64,000 nt of DNA from ZC4RG30 sp964455685 (lineage in GTDB: Bacteria > Pseudomonadota > Gammaproteobacteria > Steroidobacterales > Steroidobacteraceae): NCBI GenBank assembly GCA_964455685.1, contig CAYVZE010000001.1:57462-121461 (forward strand), read 5' to 3'. Positions 30,969 to 39,827 of the stretch are shown here, in pieces; the stretch's first letter is position 1, and every line of letters starts with the position of its first letter. The notes under the pieces were generated by a model. It made no database searches. It saw only the letters and a program-made list of their open reading frames with translations, and had not been told where the DNA came from. The position numbers and the translations under genes are program-made.

Positions 30969-33584
30969 ATGCGTTCGATCCGTCGAAGTGTTCGCCTGAT
31001 CCTTTCCACCGCCGCGCTCGGAGCGGCGGGCCCTGTCCTCGCAGCCCAGTCCGCGCCAGACACGGATGACTACGCGCTGGAAGAAGTGGTGGTGACCGCC
31101 ACCCGCCAGTCCGACAGCGTCAACCGTGTCGCCCTCGCGGTGACGGCGCAGACACAGGAACAGCTTGATCAGCGCGGTATTCTGGATATCGCCGACCTTG
31201 AAGGCGTGGTGCCGGGATTGCGCCTGTCAGGGCGCGAAGCCTCGGGTAATGTCAACGTCGCGATCCGCGGCATCCGCCAGCAGAGCGCCACGGCGGCGAC
31301 CACCGGCTTCTACCTCGACGAAACCTCCTTGCAGAAGCGCTCGGCCGCGGCCTTCGCATCGCAGAACGGCACGCCGGTGCCGCCGCTGTTCGACCTGGAG
31401 CGCGTGGAGGTGCTGCGCGGCCCGCAGGGCACGCTGTTCGGCGGCGGTTCGGAAGGCGGCACGATCCGCTACATCCAGGCCCGCCCGAGCCTCACGGAGT
31501 ATTCAGGCTACGGCCGCGCCCAGTGGATGAGCACCAAGGGCGGCGATCCCAGCTACGAGGGTGGCGTGGCCTTCGGCGGCCCCCTTGTCGAAGGCAAGCT
31601 CGGCTTCCGGGCCAGCATCTTTGCCCGCAAGACGGGCGGTTACATCGACCTGACCGACTACCGCACCAACGAGATCTACGACGAGAACGCCAACAGCGGC
31701 AACGTGCGTGCCGGCCGCCTGGCAATGACCTGGAAGCCCACTGATCGCACCGAACTGACGCTGCAGTACATGAAGTCCGTCGACAAGACCGACCAGCTGG
31801 GAGGTTCCTACAACCTGTCGGAACCGGGGCAGCTGCAGGTCGATCCGGTCTGCTTCAACCGTGACGCGATCATCAATGCGCCGACCCCGGGCGACCGGTC
31901 GATCGTCATTGCCCTGCCCGGCCCGGCCTGTTTCGGCATCCCCAACGGCTACCTGGCGCCGGGGTACACCGTTGGTCCGTTTGAACTGGAACGCTTCCAG
32001 TCGCTGGCCATGGGCCGGACCCCCACGCGTACCGACATGGAGATCGGCAGCGGCACCTTCGAGTGGCAGGTCAGGGACGACCTCAAGCTGACCTCCGTGA
32101 GTTCCTTCACCACTGACCTGAGCCGCGGGCAGAGTCCGCAGAACTTCCCGGTGGGCTTCGTCCTGCACGTTGCCGGCACGGCCCGTGTCAACGCGCCCGG
32201 CGAAAACACCATCCCGGTGATCTTCTATGGCGTCGGGTACAACCCCAACATCACAGGATCGGTCGACGGGCTGGGACTGGGCGCAATCATCCGCACCAAC
32301 ACCAACAACCGCCGCAACGTGTTCTCGCAGGAGCTGCGACTGGCCTCCGCGCCCGAAAACACCCTCAGCTACGTCGTGGGCGCCTACTATTCCAATGCCC
32401 GCGCCCGGGTGACCCAGTATGCCGAAGCCTCCGACGAGGGCTTCCAGCAGCTGTCCGGCACCACCATCTCCGAGCGCTACGGAATACCCTTCGAAGGCTT
32501 CTTCTCCAACATCTACGAGTCCATCCAGGACGTGGAGCAGGCGGCCTTCGCCGACGTGACCTGGCGCGCAACCGACAAGCTGCGCCTGTCGGCCGGCGTC
32601 CGCGTCACCTACGTGACCACCAGTTACACGCAGTCCAACTACGGGCCCAACGCCTTCGCTGCATCACCTCAGGACACGCTGGTCACCGGGTCCGTCTCGG
32701 AGACCCCGGTCACGCCGAAGCTCTCGGCGCAGTACTTCATCACGCCTGAATCCCAGGTGTACTTCACGGCGGCCAAGGGTTTCCGCCCCGGCGGCGTGAA
32801 CCAGGCACTCACCTCGGCGGCTGACGGCTTCCTCCTGCAGCAGTACGGCCTGACCCGTGACGTGCTGCCCCGGACCTACGACTCGGACACCGTCTGGAGC
32901 TATGAACTCGGCGGCAAGACCGGGTTCTGGGACGGCCGCGCGCAGGTCAATGCCGCCATCTACAACCTCGACTGGAAGAACGTGCAGACCTACGTCTTCA
33001 TGGGCGATGGCGCCGTGTTCAACGTTCCCAAGGCTCGCAGCCGCGGCGTGGAGGTCGAGGCCCAGGTCCGCCCGGTGCGGCCGCTGACGCTGAACGCCGC
33101 CGTCCAGCGCACCGAGGCCAAGTACACCTCCTCGCTGGTCATTCCCCAGGGCACGCTGGGCGGAACGGGCGACATGGTCGTCGCCCAGGACGGCCAGAAG
33201 TTCTTCCAGCCGACCTGGACGGTCAACCTGGGGGCGCAGTACTCGTTCAACTTCAGTACCGTGGGGAATGGCTACTTCCGCGTCGACTACCGCTGGTTCG
33301 ACGACTACCTCACCGCCATCCCGGGCACGCCGACCTACTCACCCGACTCCAGCCGCATCCCGTCGCAGGGGATGTTCAACCTCAGGCTGGGCCTGCAGTG
33401 GGATGCGTTCGACGTGAACCTGTTCGCGCTGAACGCCACCGACGTGAAGAAGGGCGGCATGACCGGCGGACGCTCGCAGTGCACCAACGCCGACTGCAGC
33501 GAGTTCCAGTCCTATGCATTCGGCCGCACCATCAACGCGCCGACTCCGCGGCAGGTGGGCGTGCAGCTCACCTGGCGGCCATGA
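30969..33584 (+). CDS. TonB-dependent outer-membrane receptor
   Basis: An 871-residue outer-membrane transporter. Signal peptide (residues 1-26), TonB box LEEVVVTATR just after it, plug domain with GVVPGLRLSGREASGNVNVAIRGIRQQ and the hallmark LERVEVLRGPQGTLFGGGSEGGTIRYI, then a beta-barrel ending in an aromatic-rich strand (VGVQLTWRP). The plug resembles the large group of receptors in sphingomonads and Steroidobacter-like bacteria that carry unknown organic ligands. I start at ATG 30969. It overlaps the next gene (ATGA), so receptor and amidohydrolase are coupled; the ligand may be that enzyme's substrate. Confidence 0.93.
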   Translation: MRSIRRSVRLILSTAALGAAGPVLAAQSAPDTDDYALEEVVVTATRQSDSVNRVALAVTAQTQEQLDQRGILDIADLEGVVPGLRLSGREASGNVNVAIRGIRQQSATAATTGFYLDETSLQKRSAAAFASQNGTPVPPLFDLERVEVLRGPQGTLFGGGSEGGTIRYIQARPSLTEYSGYGRAQWMSTKGGDPSYEGGVAFGGPLVEGKLGFRASIFARKTGGYIDLTDYRTNEIYDENANSGNVRAGRLAMTWKPTDRTELTLQYMKSVDKTDQLGGSYNLSEPGQLQVDPVCFNRDAIINAPTPGDRSIVIALPGPACFGIPNGYLAPGYTVGPFELERFQSLAMGRTPTRTDMEIGSGTFEWQVRDDLKLTSVSSFTTDLSRGQSPQNFPVGFVLHVAGTARVNAPGENTIPVIFYGVGYNPNITGSVDGLGLGAIIRTNTNNRRNVFSQELRLASAPENTLSYVVGAYYSNARARVTQYAEASDEGFQQLSGTTISERYGIPFEGFFSNIYESIQDVEQAAFADVTWRATDKLRLSAGVRVTYVTTSYTQSNYGPNAFAASPQDTLVTGSVSETPVTPKLSAQYFITPESQVYFTAAKGFRPGGVNQALTSAADGFLLQQYGLTRDVLPRTYDSDTVWSYELGGKTGFWDGRAQVNAAIYNLDWKNVQTYVFMGDGAVFNVPKARSRGVEVEAQVRPVRPLTLNAAVQRTEAKYTSSLVIPQGTLGGTGDMVVAQDGQKFFQPTWTVNLGAQYSFNFSTVGNGYFRVDYRWFDDYLTAIPGTPTYSPDSSRIPSQGMFNLRLGLQWDAFDVNLFALNATDVKKGGMTGGRSQCTNADCSEFQSYAFGRTINAPTPRQVGVQLTWRP

Positions 33585-34657
33585 AGTCGCCCATCCCGGC
33601 CGGTCGTGATGGGCATGGGCCGGCGGCCCTCGCGGCCGCCGGCGCCACCGCCCCCCTTTCGCGCCGACGCCTGCTGCTGGGCCTGTCCGCGCTTGCCGTC
33701 TCGCCGCTGTCGTTCAGCGGCGAGGCGCGCGACAACCCCGAGGCCATCATCGACGTGCATGCGCACTTCCAGCCGGAGACGCTGCGGCAGCTGGGCCTGC
33801 CCGGCCCGATGGCGTCCTGGTCCGTGCAGAAGCACCTGGAGGACATGGAGGCCGCGGGCGTCACGCGCTCGCTGCTGTCTATCACCACGCCGGGCGTCCC
33901 GGACACCGGCGAGCGCGCCCGCTCGCTGGCCCGCCGCATCAACGAGGACGCGGCGAAGCTGGCGTCCGATCATCCCGGACGGCTGGGCTACTTCCTGGCC
34001 CTGCCCATGGATGATCCGGACTCGGCGCTGAAGGAGATCGAGTACGGTTTCGACACGCTGAAGGCACCGGGCGTGGGCCTGTACACCAGCTACGGCACGG
34101 CCTGGCTGGGCGATCCGCGCTTCGATCCGGTGTTCGAGGAACTCAACCGCCGCAAGGCGGTGGTCTACATCCACCCGAACACGGCCGACTGCTGCACCAA
34201 CCTGCTCAGCGGCATTGCCGACACGTTGATCGAGTACGGCACCGACACCACCCGGGCGATCACCAACTACATCTACAAGGGCGCCGCCCGTCGTTTCCCC
34301 GGCGTGCGCATGATCTGGAGCCACTCCGGCGGCACCATGCCCTTCCTGATGGAGCGCTTCGAGGGCGCCGACCGCAACCCGGCCATGCGCAACCAGGCGC
34401 CGGACGGCTACCGCGCCGCCGCGTCACGCTTCTTCTATGACATCGCACAATCCACCCACGCCATACCTTCACGCGCCCTGAAGTCACTGGTGCCGGTGGA
34501 CCACATCGTGTTCGGTTCCGACTATCCCTTCCGCACCACGCTGGAACACGTGCAGGGCCTGCAGGCGGCCGGGGTCTATTCGGCGGACGAACGGGCAGGA
34601 ATCTACGCCGGCAATGTGCGCCGGCACCTGCCGGAACTTCTCGGGCGGGCGGGCTGA
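33581..34657 (+). CDS. Amidohydrolase_2 (ACMSD-like decarboxylase/hydrolase), Tat-exported
   Basis: A 358-residue metal-dependent enzyme of the amidohydrolase superfamily, close to 2-amino-3-carboxymuconate-6-semialdehyde decarboxylase and related benzoate-type decarboxylases. Metal ligands are complete: HxH in IIDVHAHFQPE, His in VYIHPNTADC, His in IWSHSGGT and Asp in FGSDYPF. Unusually, the N-terminus has a twin-arginine signal (SRRRLLLGLSALAVSP at about 28-43), so it probably works in the periplasm with its metal inserted before export. Its start overlaps the TonB receptor stop. Next gene is a TolB-like protein, 35 bases on. Confidence 0.82.
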   Translation: MKSPIPAGRDGHGPAALAAAGATAPLSRRRLLLGLSALAVSPLSFSGEARDNPEAIIDVHAHFQPETLRQLGLPGPMASWSVQKHLEDMEAAGVTRSLLSITTPGVPDTGERARSLARRINEDAAKLASDHPGRLGYFLALPMDDPDSALKEIEYGFDTLKAPGVGLYTSYGTAWLGDPRFDPVFEELNRRKAVVYIHPNTADCCTNLLSGIADTLIEYGTDTTRAITNYIYKGAARRFPGVRMIWSHSGGTMPFLMERFEGADRNPAMRNQAPDGYRAAASRFFYDIAQSTHAIPSRALKSLVPVDHIVFGSDYPFRTTLEHVQGLQAAGVYSADERAGIYAGNVRRHLPELLGRAG

Positions 34658-34692
34658 CCCGCCTGCATGTTTTCAAGGACTGGAGAGATCTC

Positions 34693-36579
34693 ATGGGGAT
34701 GGGAATGAGTCGCGTGAAACCGGCACTGGCCTTCGCGGCAGGAATCCTGGCAATGGCCTGCATCAAGCAGGCACCGGCCAAGGAAGTGATGTTGATGAAC
34801 CGCATCGGGCCCTCGAAGCTGGTGCTGTACGTTGCCAATGCCGACGGCAGCAACGAGCGGCCGCTGCTGGGTCCTTCCAACGTGCGTGACTACGACGCAA
34901 CCTTCTCCCCCGACGGCCAGTGGATCGTGTTCACCTCCGAGCGAGATGGCGAGGGTGACGGCCAGTCCGACCTGTATCGCATCCGCCCGGACGGCACCGG
35001 CCTGGAGCGCCTGACCTCCGACACCTCCGTGGAGGACGCCGGCGTGCTCTCCCCCGACGGCAGCCAGCTCGCCTATGTGTCCACCAAGGGCGGCGCCCGC
35101 ACCGCCAACATCTGGGTGATGGACATGCGCACCCGCCAGGCGAAGAACCTCACCGGCGACGGCAGCACCGCCCCGCCACCGACCATGAACGGCTACTTCC
35201 GTCCCTCCTGGTCGCCGGACGGCCAGTGGATCGCGTTCAGCTCCGATCGAGGTGAGAAGTGGCAGGGCGCCGAGGGCGGCGCCGGCGCCGGCCACTGGCA
35301 TCCGACCTCGCTGTACGTGATGCGCGCGGACGGCAGCGGCCTGCGTCGCATCACCCGCAAGCCGGACATGGCCTACGGCACGCCCAAGTGGTCCGCCGAC
35401 GGCCGCAAGCTGGTTGCCTACACCATTCCGACGCGCGAGACCTTTGCCGCGCGCATGCATGGCGCCGGCATTGCCGCGCTGAACTCCACCTCGCAGATCG
35501 TGGAGATCGACGTGGCCACCGGCGAGGAGAAGGTGGTCACCTCCGGCCCGGGCCTGAAGACCAACCCGCAGTACCTGCCCGACGGCCGCATCGGCTACCT
35601 GGTCAAGAACGCCCCGCGCGACGGCGGCGTGGAGGCCGGCATCGCCTACTCCGACGGCAGCCGCGGCCCGAAGGGCGACGTGCGCAGCCCGTCGTGGTCG
35701 CCGGACGGCAAGACCGTCGTGTATTACCGCATCGACGTCACCAACCGTCCCCAGAACACGCTGCTGTACACCTGGGACCGAACCCGCGAATACCGCTACA
35801 CCGACGTGTTCCCGGCGGTCTGTCCGAAGAACAACCGGCTGGTGCTCACCGACCTGGATTTCCCCTTCGGCAATCCGACCGCCTCGGTCAGCGTGATGAA
35901 CATCGACGGCACGGACCGCAAGAAGATCTTCCAGCGCCAGGACGGCGCCTCGCTGATGCCGACCTGGTCGCCTGACTGCGAGTGGGTGGCCTTCGGCGTG
36001 GGCACCTTCTTCGGCGGCCGCGGCTTTGGTCCCGCCAATGTGTTCATGGTGAAGGCCGACGGTTCCGAGGTCCGCCAGGTCACCAACAGCCCCGTCAATG
36101 CCGGCTTCCCCGCCTGGCATCCGGACGGACGCACCATGATCTACCGCGTGTGGAGCCGCGACGACAACCCGGAGACGCGCGGCCTGCGCTCGCTGGACCT
36201 GCAGACCAACACCGTGAAGGTGCTGACCACGGAGTGGGACAACTTCCCCTTCATCGCCTCCACCGGTGACCGGGTGGTGTTCACCCGCCGCATGCCCGAT
36301 GCCGACTTCGAGGTCTTCACCATGAACGTGGATGGCAGCGACGTGAAGCGCCTGACCACCACCGCCGGCGCCGACGCGCATGCCACCTGGAGCGCCGACG
36401 GCAAGGAGATCTTCTTCGGCAGCTCGCGCACGGGCTTCAAGGACGAGGCGGCAATGTACGACGTCTCGCCGCAGCCCTATGCGCAGATCTTCGTGATGGA
36501 CAGGAACGGCGGCAATGTGCGCCAGCTCACCGACAGCAAGTGGGAAGACTCCCTGGGGACCTGGGTGAACATGCCGTGA
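34693..36579 (+). CDS. Exported TolB-like beta-propeller protein (PD40 repeats)
   Basis: A 628-residue protein with an N-terminal signal-like segment (ALAFAAGILAMACIKQAPA) and many WD40-like PD40 repeats with the diagnostic FSPDGQWIVFTS / WSPDGQWIAFSS / WSADGKEIFFGS pattern and LYRIRPDGTGLERLT type linkers. It spans more blades than the C-terminal TolB propeller, probably two propellers. It lacks the peptidase domain of prolyl oligopeptidases, so it is likely a binding or scaffold protein in the periplasm. GGAGAG lies 7-8 bases before the ATG at 34693; two further ATGs follow within 12 bases. It ends the TonB receptor operon. Confidence 0.82.
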   Translation: MGMGMSRVKPALAFAAGILAMACIKQAPAKEVMLMNRIGPSKLVLYVANADGSNERPLLGPSNVRDYDATFSPDGQWIVFTSERDGEGDGQSDLYRIRPDGTGLERLTSDTSVEDAGVLSPDGSQLAYVSTKGGARTANIWVMDMRTRQAKNLTGDGSTAPPPTMNGYFRPSWSPDGQWIAFSSDRGEKWQGAEGGAGAGHWHPTSLYVMRADGSGLRRITRKPDMAYGTPKWSADGRKLVAYTIPTRETFAARMHGAGIAALNSTSQIVEIDVATGEEKVVTSGPGLKTNPQYLPDGRIGYLVKNAPRDGGVEAGIAYSDGSRGPKGDVRSPSWSPDGKTVVYYRIDVTNRPQNTLLYTWDRTREYRYTDVFPAVCPKNNRLVLTDLDFPFGNPTASVSVMNIDGTDRKKIFQRQDGASLMPTWSPDCEWVAFGVGTFFGGRGFGPANVFMVKADGSEVRQVTNSPVNAGFPAWHPDGRTMIYRVWSRDDNPETRGLRSLDLQTNTVKVLTTEWDNFPFIASTGDRVVFTRRMPDADFEVFTMNVDGSDVKRLTTTAGADAHATWSADGKEIFFGSSRTGFKDEAAMYDVSPQPYAQIFVMDRNGGNVRQLTDSKWEDSLGTWVNMP

Positions 36580-36598
36580 GGCGGCATGCCGGCCGCCC

Positions 36599-37372
36599 TC
36601 AGGCGGCGGCCGGCCCCTTCACCGACCAGGGTTCCACCTTCGACCGCACGCCGTCCAGCACCAGGCTCACGATGAAGTCCTTGTACCGCTCCGCCAGGTC
36701 CTTCCCGCCGGCGCCCTCGGGCACCAGCGGCATGATCATGTTCTGTGCGGCGGCGAAGAACTCGCACATGCCGATGACGGCGACGTGCATGAACAGCGGA
36801 TCCGTGGGCTTGATGCTGCCCGGGTGCTCGTTGTGAAGCAGCAGTGCCCAGCGGCTGATCACGCCGGCATTGAGCTCGCGGACGCGGCGCCGCACCTCGG
36901 GCGACTTCGCGTTGGCGCACTCCTCCACCAGCAGGCGCTGCATGGAACGCACCTTCAGCGCGAAGTCGGCGATGTCGCGGATGACGGCCGACAGCTTGGC
37001 CACTGGCTGGGCCGCTGGCGAGGGATGGTTGAACCGCCACGTGGCCAGGATGTCCTCGATGACAGCCATCAGCAGCTCTTCGCGGCTGTTGAAGTAATAG
37101 CGCACCAGCGCCGGATCGACACCGGCGACGCGGGCGATGGAGGAGATCGTGGCCTCGTGCGGCGGTGCCTTGTCCAGCAGCCGGCGCGCGGCGGCGATGA
37201 TGGACTCGCGCCCCACCGAGCCTTCGCGGGTGCGCGGCCGGCCGCGGCTGCGGCGCGGACGGCTGGCGGCGGCCCTGGCAGGCGCCTTCTTCCCGGCAGC
37301 TGCCTTGGACTTGCTCCTGCCCTTTCCGCTCGCCCTGCTGCCCCTGGCCGCGGGGCTTTTCTTCGTTTTCAT
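36599..37372 (-). CDS. TetR family regulator with Lys/Ala/Arg-rich N-terminal tail
   Basis: A 257-residue repressor-type protein. The TetR helix-turn-helix is at about residues 54-100: ESIIAAARRLLDK, ATISSIARVAGVDPALVRYYFNSREELLMAV. The C-terminal ligand domain is helical with a KxRSMQRLLVEECANAK start. The first 45 residues are a Lys/Arg/Ala/Ser-rich, disordered tail (histone-H1-like), longer than usual for TetR, which may strengthen non-specific DNA binding. It is divergent from the operon starting at 37412 with only 39 bases between start codons, so it most likely controls that operon and itself. Confidence 0.88.
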   Translation of the reverse strand: MKTKKSPAARGSRASGKGRSKSKAAAGKKAPARAAASRPRRSRGRPRTREGSVGRESIIAAARRLLDKAPPHEATISSIARVAGVDPALVRYYFNSREELLMAVIEDILATWRFNHPSPAAQPVAKLSAVIRDIADFALKVRSMQRLLVEECANAKSPEVRRRVRELNAGVISRWALLLHNEHPGSIKPTDPLFMHVAVIGMCEFFAAAQNMIMPLVPEGAGGKDLAERYKDFIVSLVLDGVRSKVEPWSVKGPAAA

Positions 37373-37411
37373 GGGCTACTGCTTAGCATAAATCACAGCA
37401 TGAGGTCAGCG
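37373..37411. promoter_or_regulatory. Likely TetR operator in a 39-base divergent gap
   Basis: The whole gap between divergent start codons holds a small palindrome TGCTTAGCA (37380-37388) and a repeat of AGCAT (37385-37389 as AGCAT, and again 37397-37401). Any regulator bound here would cover both promoters. Operator assignment is inference; no TetR footprint length can be shown. Confidence 0.35.
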
Positions 37412-38218
37412 ATGCGCGCACCTGCCCTGGCAAAGCACCTGGCGGCCCTGATGGGCCTTGCCGCCATGGCCACGATCACCCAGGCCGCCACACCCATGAA
37501 GGATCCGCTGTACGGCGATCCTGCCCATCCGAACATCTCGGGGATGTGGAACCCCGAGTTCGCCTATTTCGGGCCGCCGGTCGGCGCACCAACCTCCGCG
37601 AGCACCGCTTTCCCCCAGGGAGGTGCGCCGGCCGGTGTCCCTCCGCAAGGGGGGGCGCCTGCGGGGGCCATGCCGCGGTTCACGCGGCCCGCACCGCCGA
37701 AGCTGACGCCTGAATACGCGCAGAAATACGCGGAATGGCGCCGCCGCTTCGAGGCCGGCGACCCCGAGCCCGACATCGTCACCCGCTGCCTGGCCTTCGG
37801 CATCGTGCGCTTCGGCACCATGCCGGTGGAGATCATCCAGACGCCGGGCCAGGTCACCATGAACCTGGGGGTGCTGCATGACATCCGCCGCATCTACCTG
37901 GACGGCATCGGCCACACCGTCGGCGCCGATCCCAGCTACAACGGTGATTCGGTGGGCCGCTGGGAAGGCGATACGCTGGTGGTGGAGACCAACAACATCC
38001 GCGCCTCCACCATGGACCGCGACGGCGTGCCCTACTCCGACAAGCTCACGGTGGTGGAGAAGATCCGCCGCGTGGCGCCCGACCGGCTCGAGATCGAGAT
38101 GACGCTCACCGACCCGGAGGCGTTGCTCGAGCCCTACACCATCCGGCGCGCCTACGTGCCCATGCCGCCCGGCAGCCGCTTCGAGGAATACCTGTGCGAA
38201 AACAACCGCGACCTGTGA
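37412..38218 (+). CDS. Exported protein, single-domain relative of 19653, partner of DUF6152
   Basis: A 268-residue protein with a Sec signal (ends ITQAATP). After a Gly/Pro/Ala-rich stretch (residues about 55-96) it holds one copy of the domain that is duplicated in the lipoprotein at 19653: DPSYNGDSVGRWEGDTLVVETNNIRAS and LEIEMTLTDPEALLEPYTIRRAYV. The ATG at 37412 has GAGGT five bases upstream; an in-frame ATG at 37400 is less well placed. The DUF6152 gene follows by 11 bases. I recognise no named function. It is first of a five-gene operon under a probable TetR repressor. Confidence 0.72.
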   Translation: MRAPALAKHLAALMGLAAMATITQAATPMKDPLYGDPAHPNISGMWNPEFAYFGPPVGAPTSASTAFPQGGAPAGVPPQGGAPAGAMPRFTRPAPPKLTPEYAQKYAEWRRRFEAGDPEPDIVTRCLAFGIVRFGTMPVEIIQTPGQVTMNLGVLHDIRRIYLDGIGHTVGADPSYNGDSVGRWEGDTLVVETNNIRASTMDRDGVPYSDKLTVVEKIRRVAPDRLEIEMTLTDPEALLEPYTIRRAYVPMPPGSRFEEYLCENNRDL

Positions 38219-38229
38219 CCGGAGGAATC

Positions 38230-38655
38230 ATGCTGAGGAAAACCGCATTGGCCGTCGCGGCCATGCTGGCGCTGCCGGCAACCGCCCTTGCGCACCACTC
38301 CTTTGCCATGTTCGACATGACGAAGACCACCAGGCATACCGGCAAGGTCAAGGAGGTGCAGTGGACCAACCCGCACGTGTGGCTGGAGGTCGAGGTGGAC
38401 GTCGACGGCAAGCCGACGGTGCTGAGCTTCGAGGGCGCCGCCATCGCGGTGCTCAAGCGCGTGGGCTGGACCCGCGACACGGTGAAGGCCGGTGACGAGG
38501 TGACCGTGGTCGGGCATCCCTTCCGCGACGGCCGCCCCGGCGGCGCCATCGACCACCTGATCCTTTCCGACGGTCGCAAGATCGGCACCGGCGACGCCAT
38601 TCCGCCGGCGCTGGTGGTGCCGGGCGTCGCCGCTCCCACGGGAAACAACCAGTGA
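38230..38655 (+). CDS. DUF6152 family exported protein, copy 2
   Basis: A 141-residue periplasmic protein. Sec signal ending ALAHH; mature protein starts HHSFAMFDMTKTTRHTGKVKEVQWTNPHVWLEVEVDV and continues with GDEVTVVGHPFRDGRPGG. The core is collinear with copy 1 at 21146, including the leading His-His and the VKEVQWTNPH motif. GGAGGAATC gives a strong ribosome site. It lies between the partner-domain gene and an exported FAH-fold gene. Unknown function. Confidence 0.84.
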   Translation: MLRKTALAVAAMLALPATALAHHSFAMFDMTKTTRHTGKVKEVQWTNPHVWLEVEVDVDGKPTVLSFEGAAIAVLKRVGWTRDTVKAGDEVTVVGHPFRDGRPGGAIDHLILSDGRKIGTGDAIPPALVVPGVAAPTGNNQ

Positions 38656-38660
38656 GATCC

Positions 38661-39812
38661 ATGAAGCACAAGAACCTGTCCGCAGGGACGCTCCTTCCGG
38701 TGGCGGCCGTCGTGGCCGTGCTCGCGGGCGCCCCGTCCCCGGCCGCCCAGCCCTCTTCCACGCCGTTCAAGCTGGGCACTTTCGAGGCGCAGGGCCGCGA
38801 CTACATCGGGCTGGTGCTGCGCGACGAGGTCATCGTCGACATCGCCGCCGCCAACGAGCAGTACGAGCGGGCCAACCCGACGGCCCCGAAGGTGCAGTTC
38901 CCGGCGGACCTCAAGGAGGTCATTGCGCGCTACGACGCCGAGTTCGCGCCGCGCCTGAGGGCGCTGGCCGCCGCCAACGCCAATGCGCGGCCCGGCGGCA
39001 CCGTCCGTGCCATCGGCGAGGTGAAGATCCTGCCGCCGGTCCGGCCCACGCTGATGCTCAATGCGGGCGCCAACTATCCCGAGCATGCCGCCGGCATCGT
39101 GCAGCAGGCCGCGCGCACCGCCGGGGCCGGCGCGCCTGGTGCAGGCGGCCCGCCCGCGGGCGCTCCGCCACGTGCCCCCGCGCAGTCCGCGCCGGGTATC
39201 TGGGAGCGCGCGCCCGGCGATACCCGCGGCGATAATCCCTACCTGTTCCTGAAGTCCCCCACCACCATCGTGGGCGCCAACGACGACATCATCATCCCGC
39301 GCGGCCGCGACCAGATCGACTGGGAGTGCGAGTTCTCGGTGGTGGTCGGCCGGACGTCGAAGAACGTGCCGGTGGCCGCGGCGGCCGACTACATCTTCGG
39401 CTACACCGTGCACATGGACGTATCGGACCGCGGCGGGCGCGGCGACCGCAAGATGGGCGGCGGACCGGACTGGCTGATCCAGAAGAACCACGACACCTTC
39501 GGGCCCATCGGCCCGTTCATCGTGCCCAAGGAGTTCGTGCCGGACCCGCTGAACATCCGCCACTATTTCACGCACAATGGCGAGATCAAGCAGGATTCGA
39601 ACACCGGCCGGGCCGAGTACAACCTGTGGGACATGCTCTCGTACGCCTCCAACATCCTCACCCTGCGTCCCGGCGACATGATCGCGCTGGGCAGCCCCTC
39701 GGGCACCAACATCGAGCGCGACAACCCGGTGTGGATCAAGCCCGGCGACATCGGCACCTGCGTGGTCGAGGGCATCGGCGAGCAGAGGCATCGTTTCGTC
39801 GCGCAGCCCTGA
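38661..39812 (+). CDS. Exported fumarylacetoacetate hydrolase family enzyme with Gly/Pro-rich insert
   Basis: A 383-residue FAH-fold enzyme (C-C bond hydrolase, decarboxylase or isomerase of 2-oxo acids). Metal ligands are visible as E-x-E in DWECEFSVVVG and Asp in YTVHMDVSDRG; GDMIALGSPSGT is the usual C-terminal signature. Two oddities: an N-terminal Sec-type signal (LLPVAAVVAVLAGAPSPAAQ), although the family is cytoplasmic, and a 40-residue Gly/Ala/Pro insert at about 150-190 placed between NYPEHAA and FLFLKSPTT-type strands, near the active-site lid. Start is ATG 38661, or GTG 38652 overlapping the DUF6152 stop. Periplasmic catalysis is inferred. Confidence 0.82.
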   Translation: MKHKNLSAGTLLPVAAVVAVLAGAPSPAAQPSSTPFKLGTFEAQGRDYIGLVLRDEVIVDIAAANEQYERANPTAPKVQFPADLKEVIARYDAEFAPRLRALAAANANARPGGTVRAIGEVKILPPVRPTLMLNAGANYPEHAAGIVQQAARTAGAGAPGAGGPPAGAPPRAPAQSAPGIWERAPGDTRGDNPYLFLKSPTTIVGANDDIIIPRGRDQIDWECEFSVVVGRTSKNVPVAAAADYIFGYTVHMDVSDRGGRGDRKMGGGPDWLIQKNHDTFGPIGPFIVPKEFVPDPLNIRHYFTHNGEIKQDSNTGRAEYNLWDMLSYASNILTLRPGDMIALGSPSGTNIERDNPVWIKPGDIGTCVVEGIGEQRHRFVAQP

Positions 39813-39827
39813 ATGAGCACCCCTTGA

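Noticed and set aside
34693..36579. Prolyl oligopeptidase / DPP-IV-like peptidase
   Set aside because: Only propeller repeats are present; there is no GxSxGG hydrolase domain at the C-terminus.
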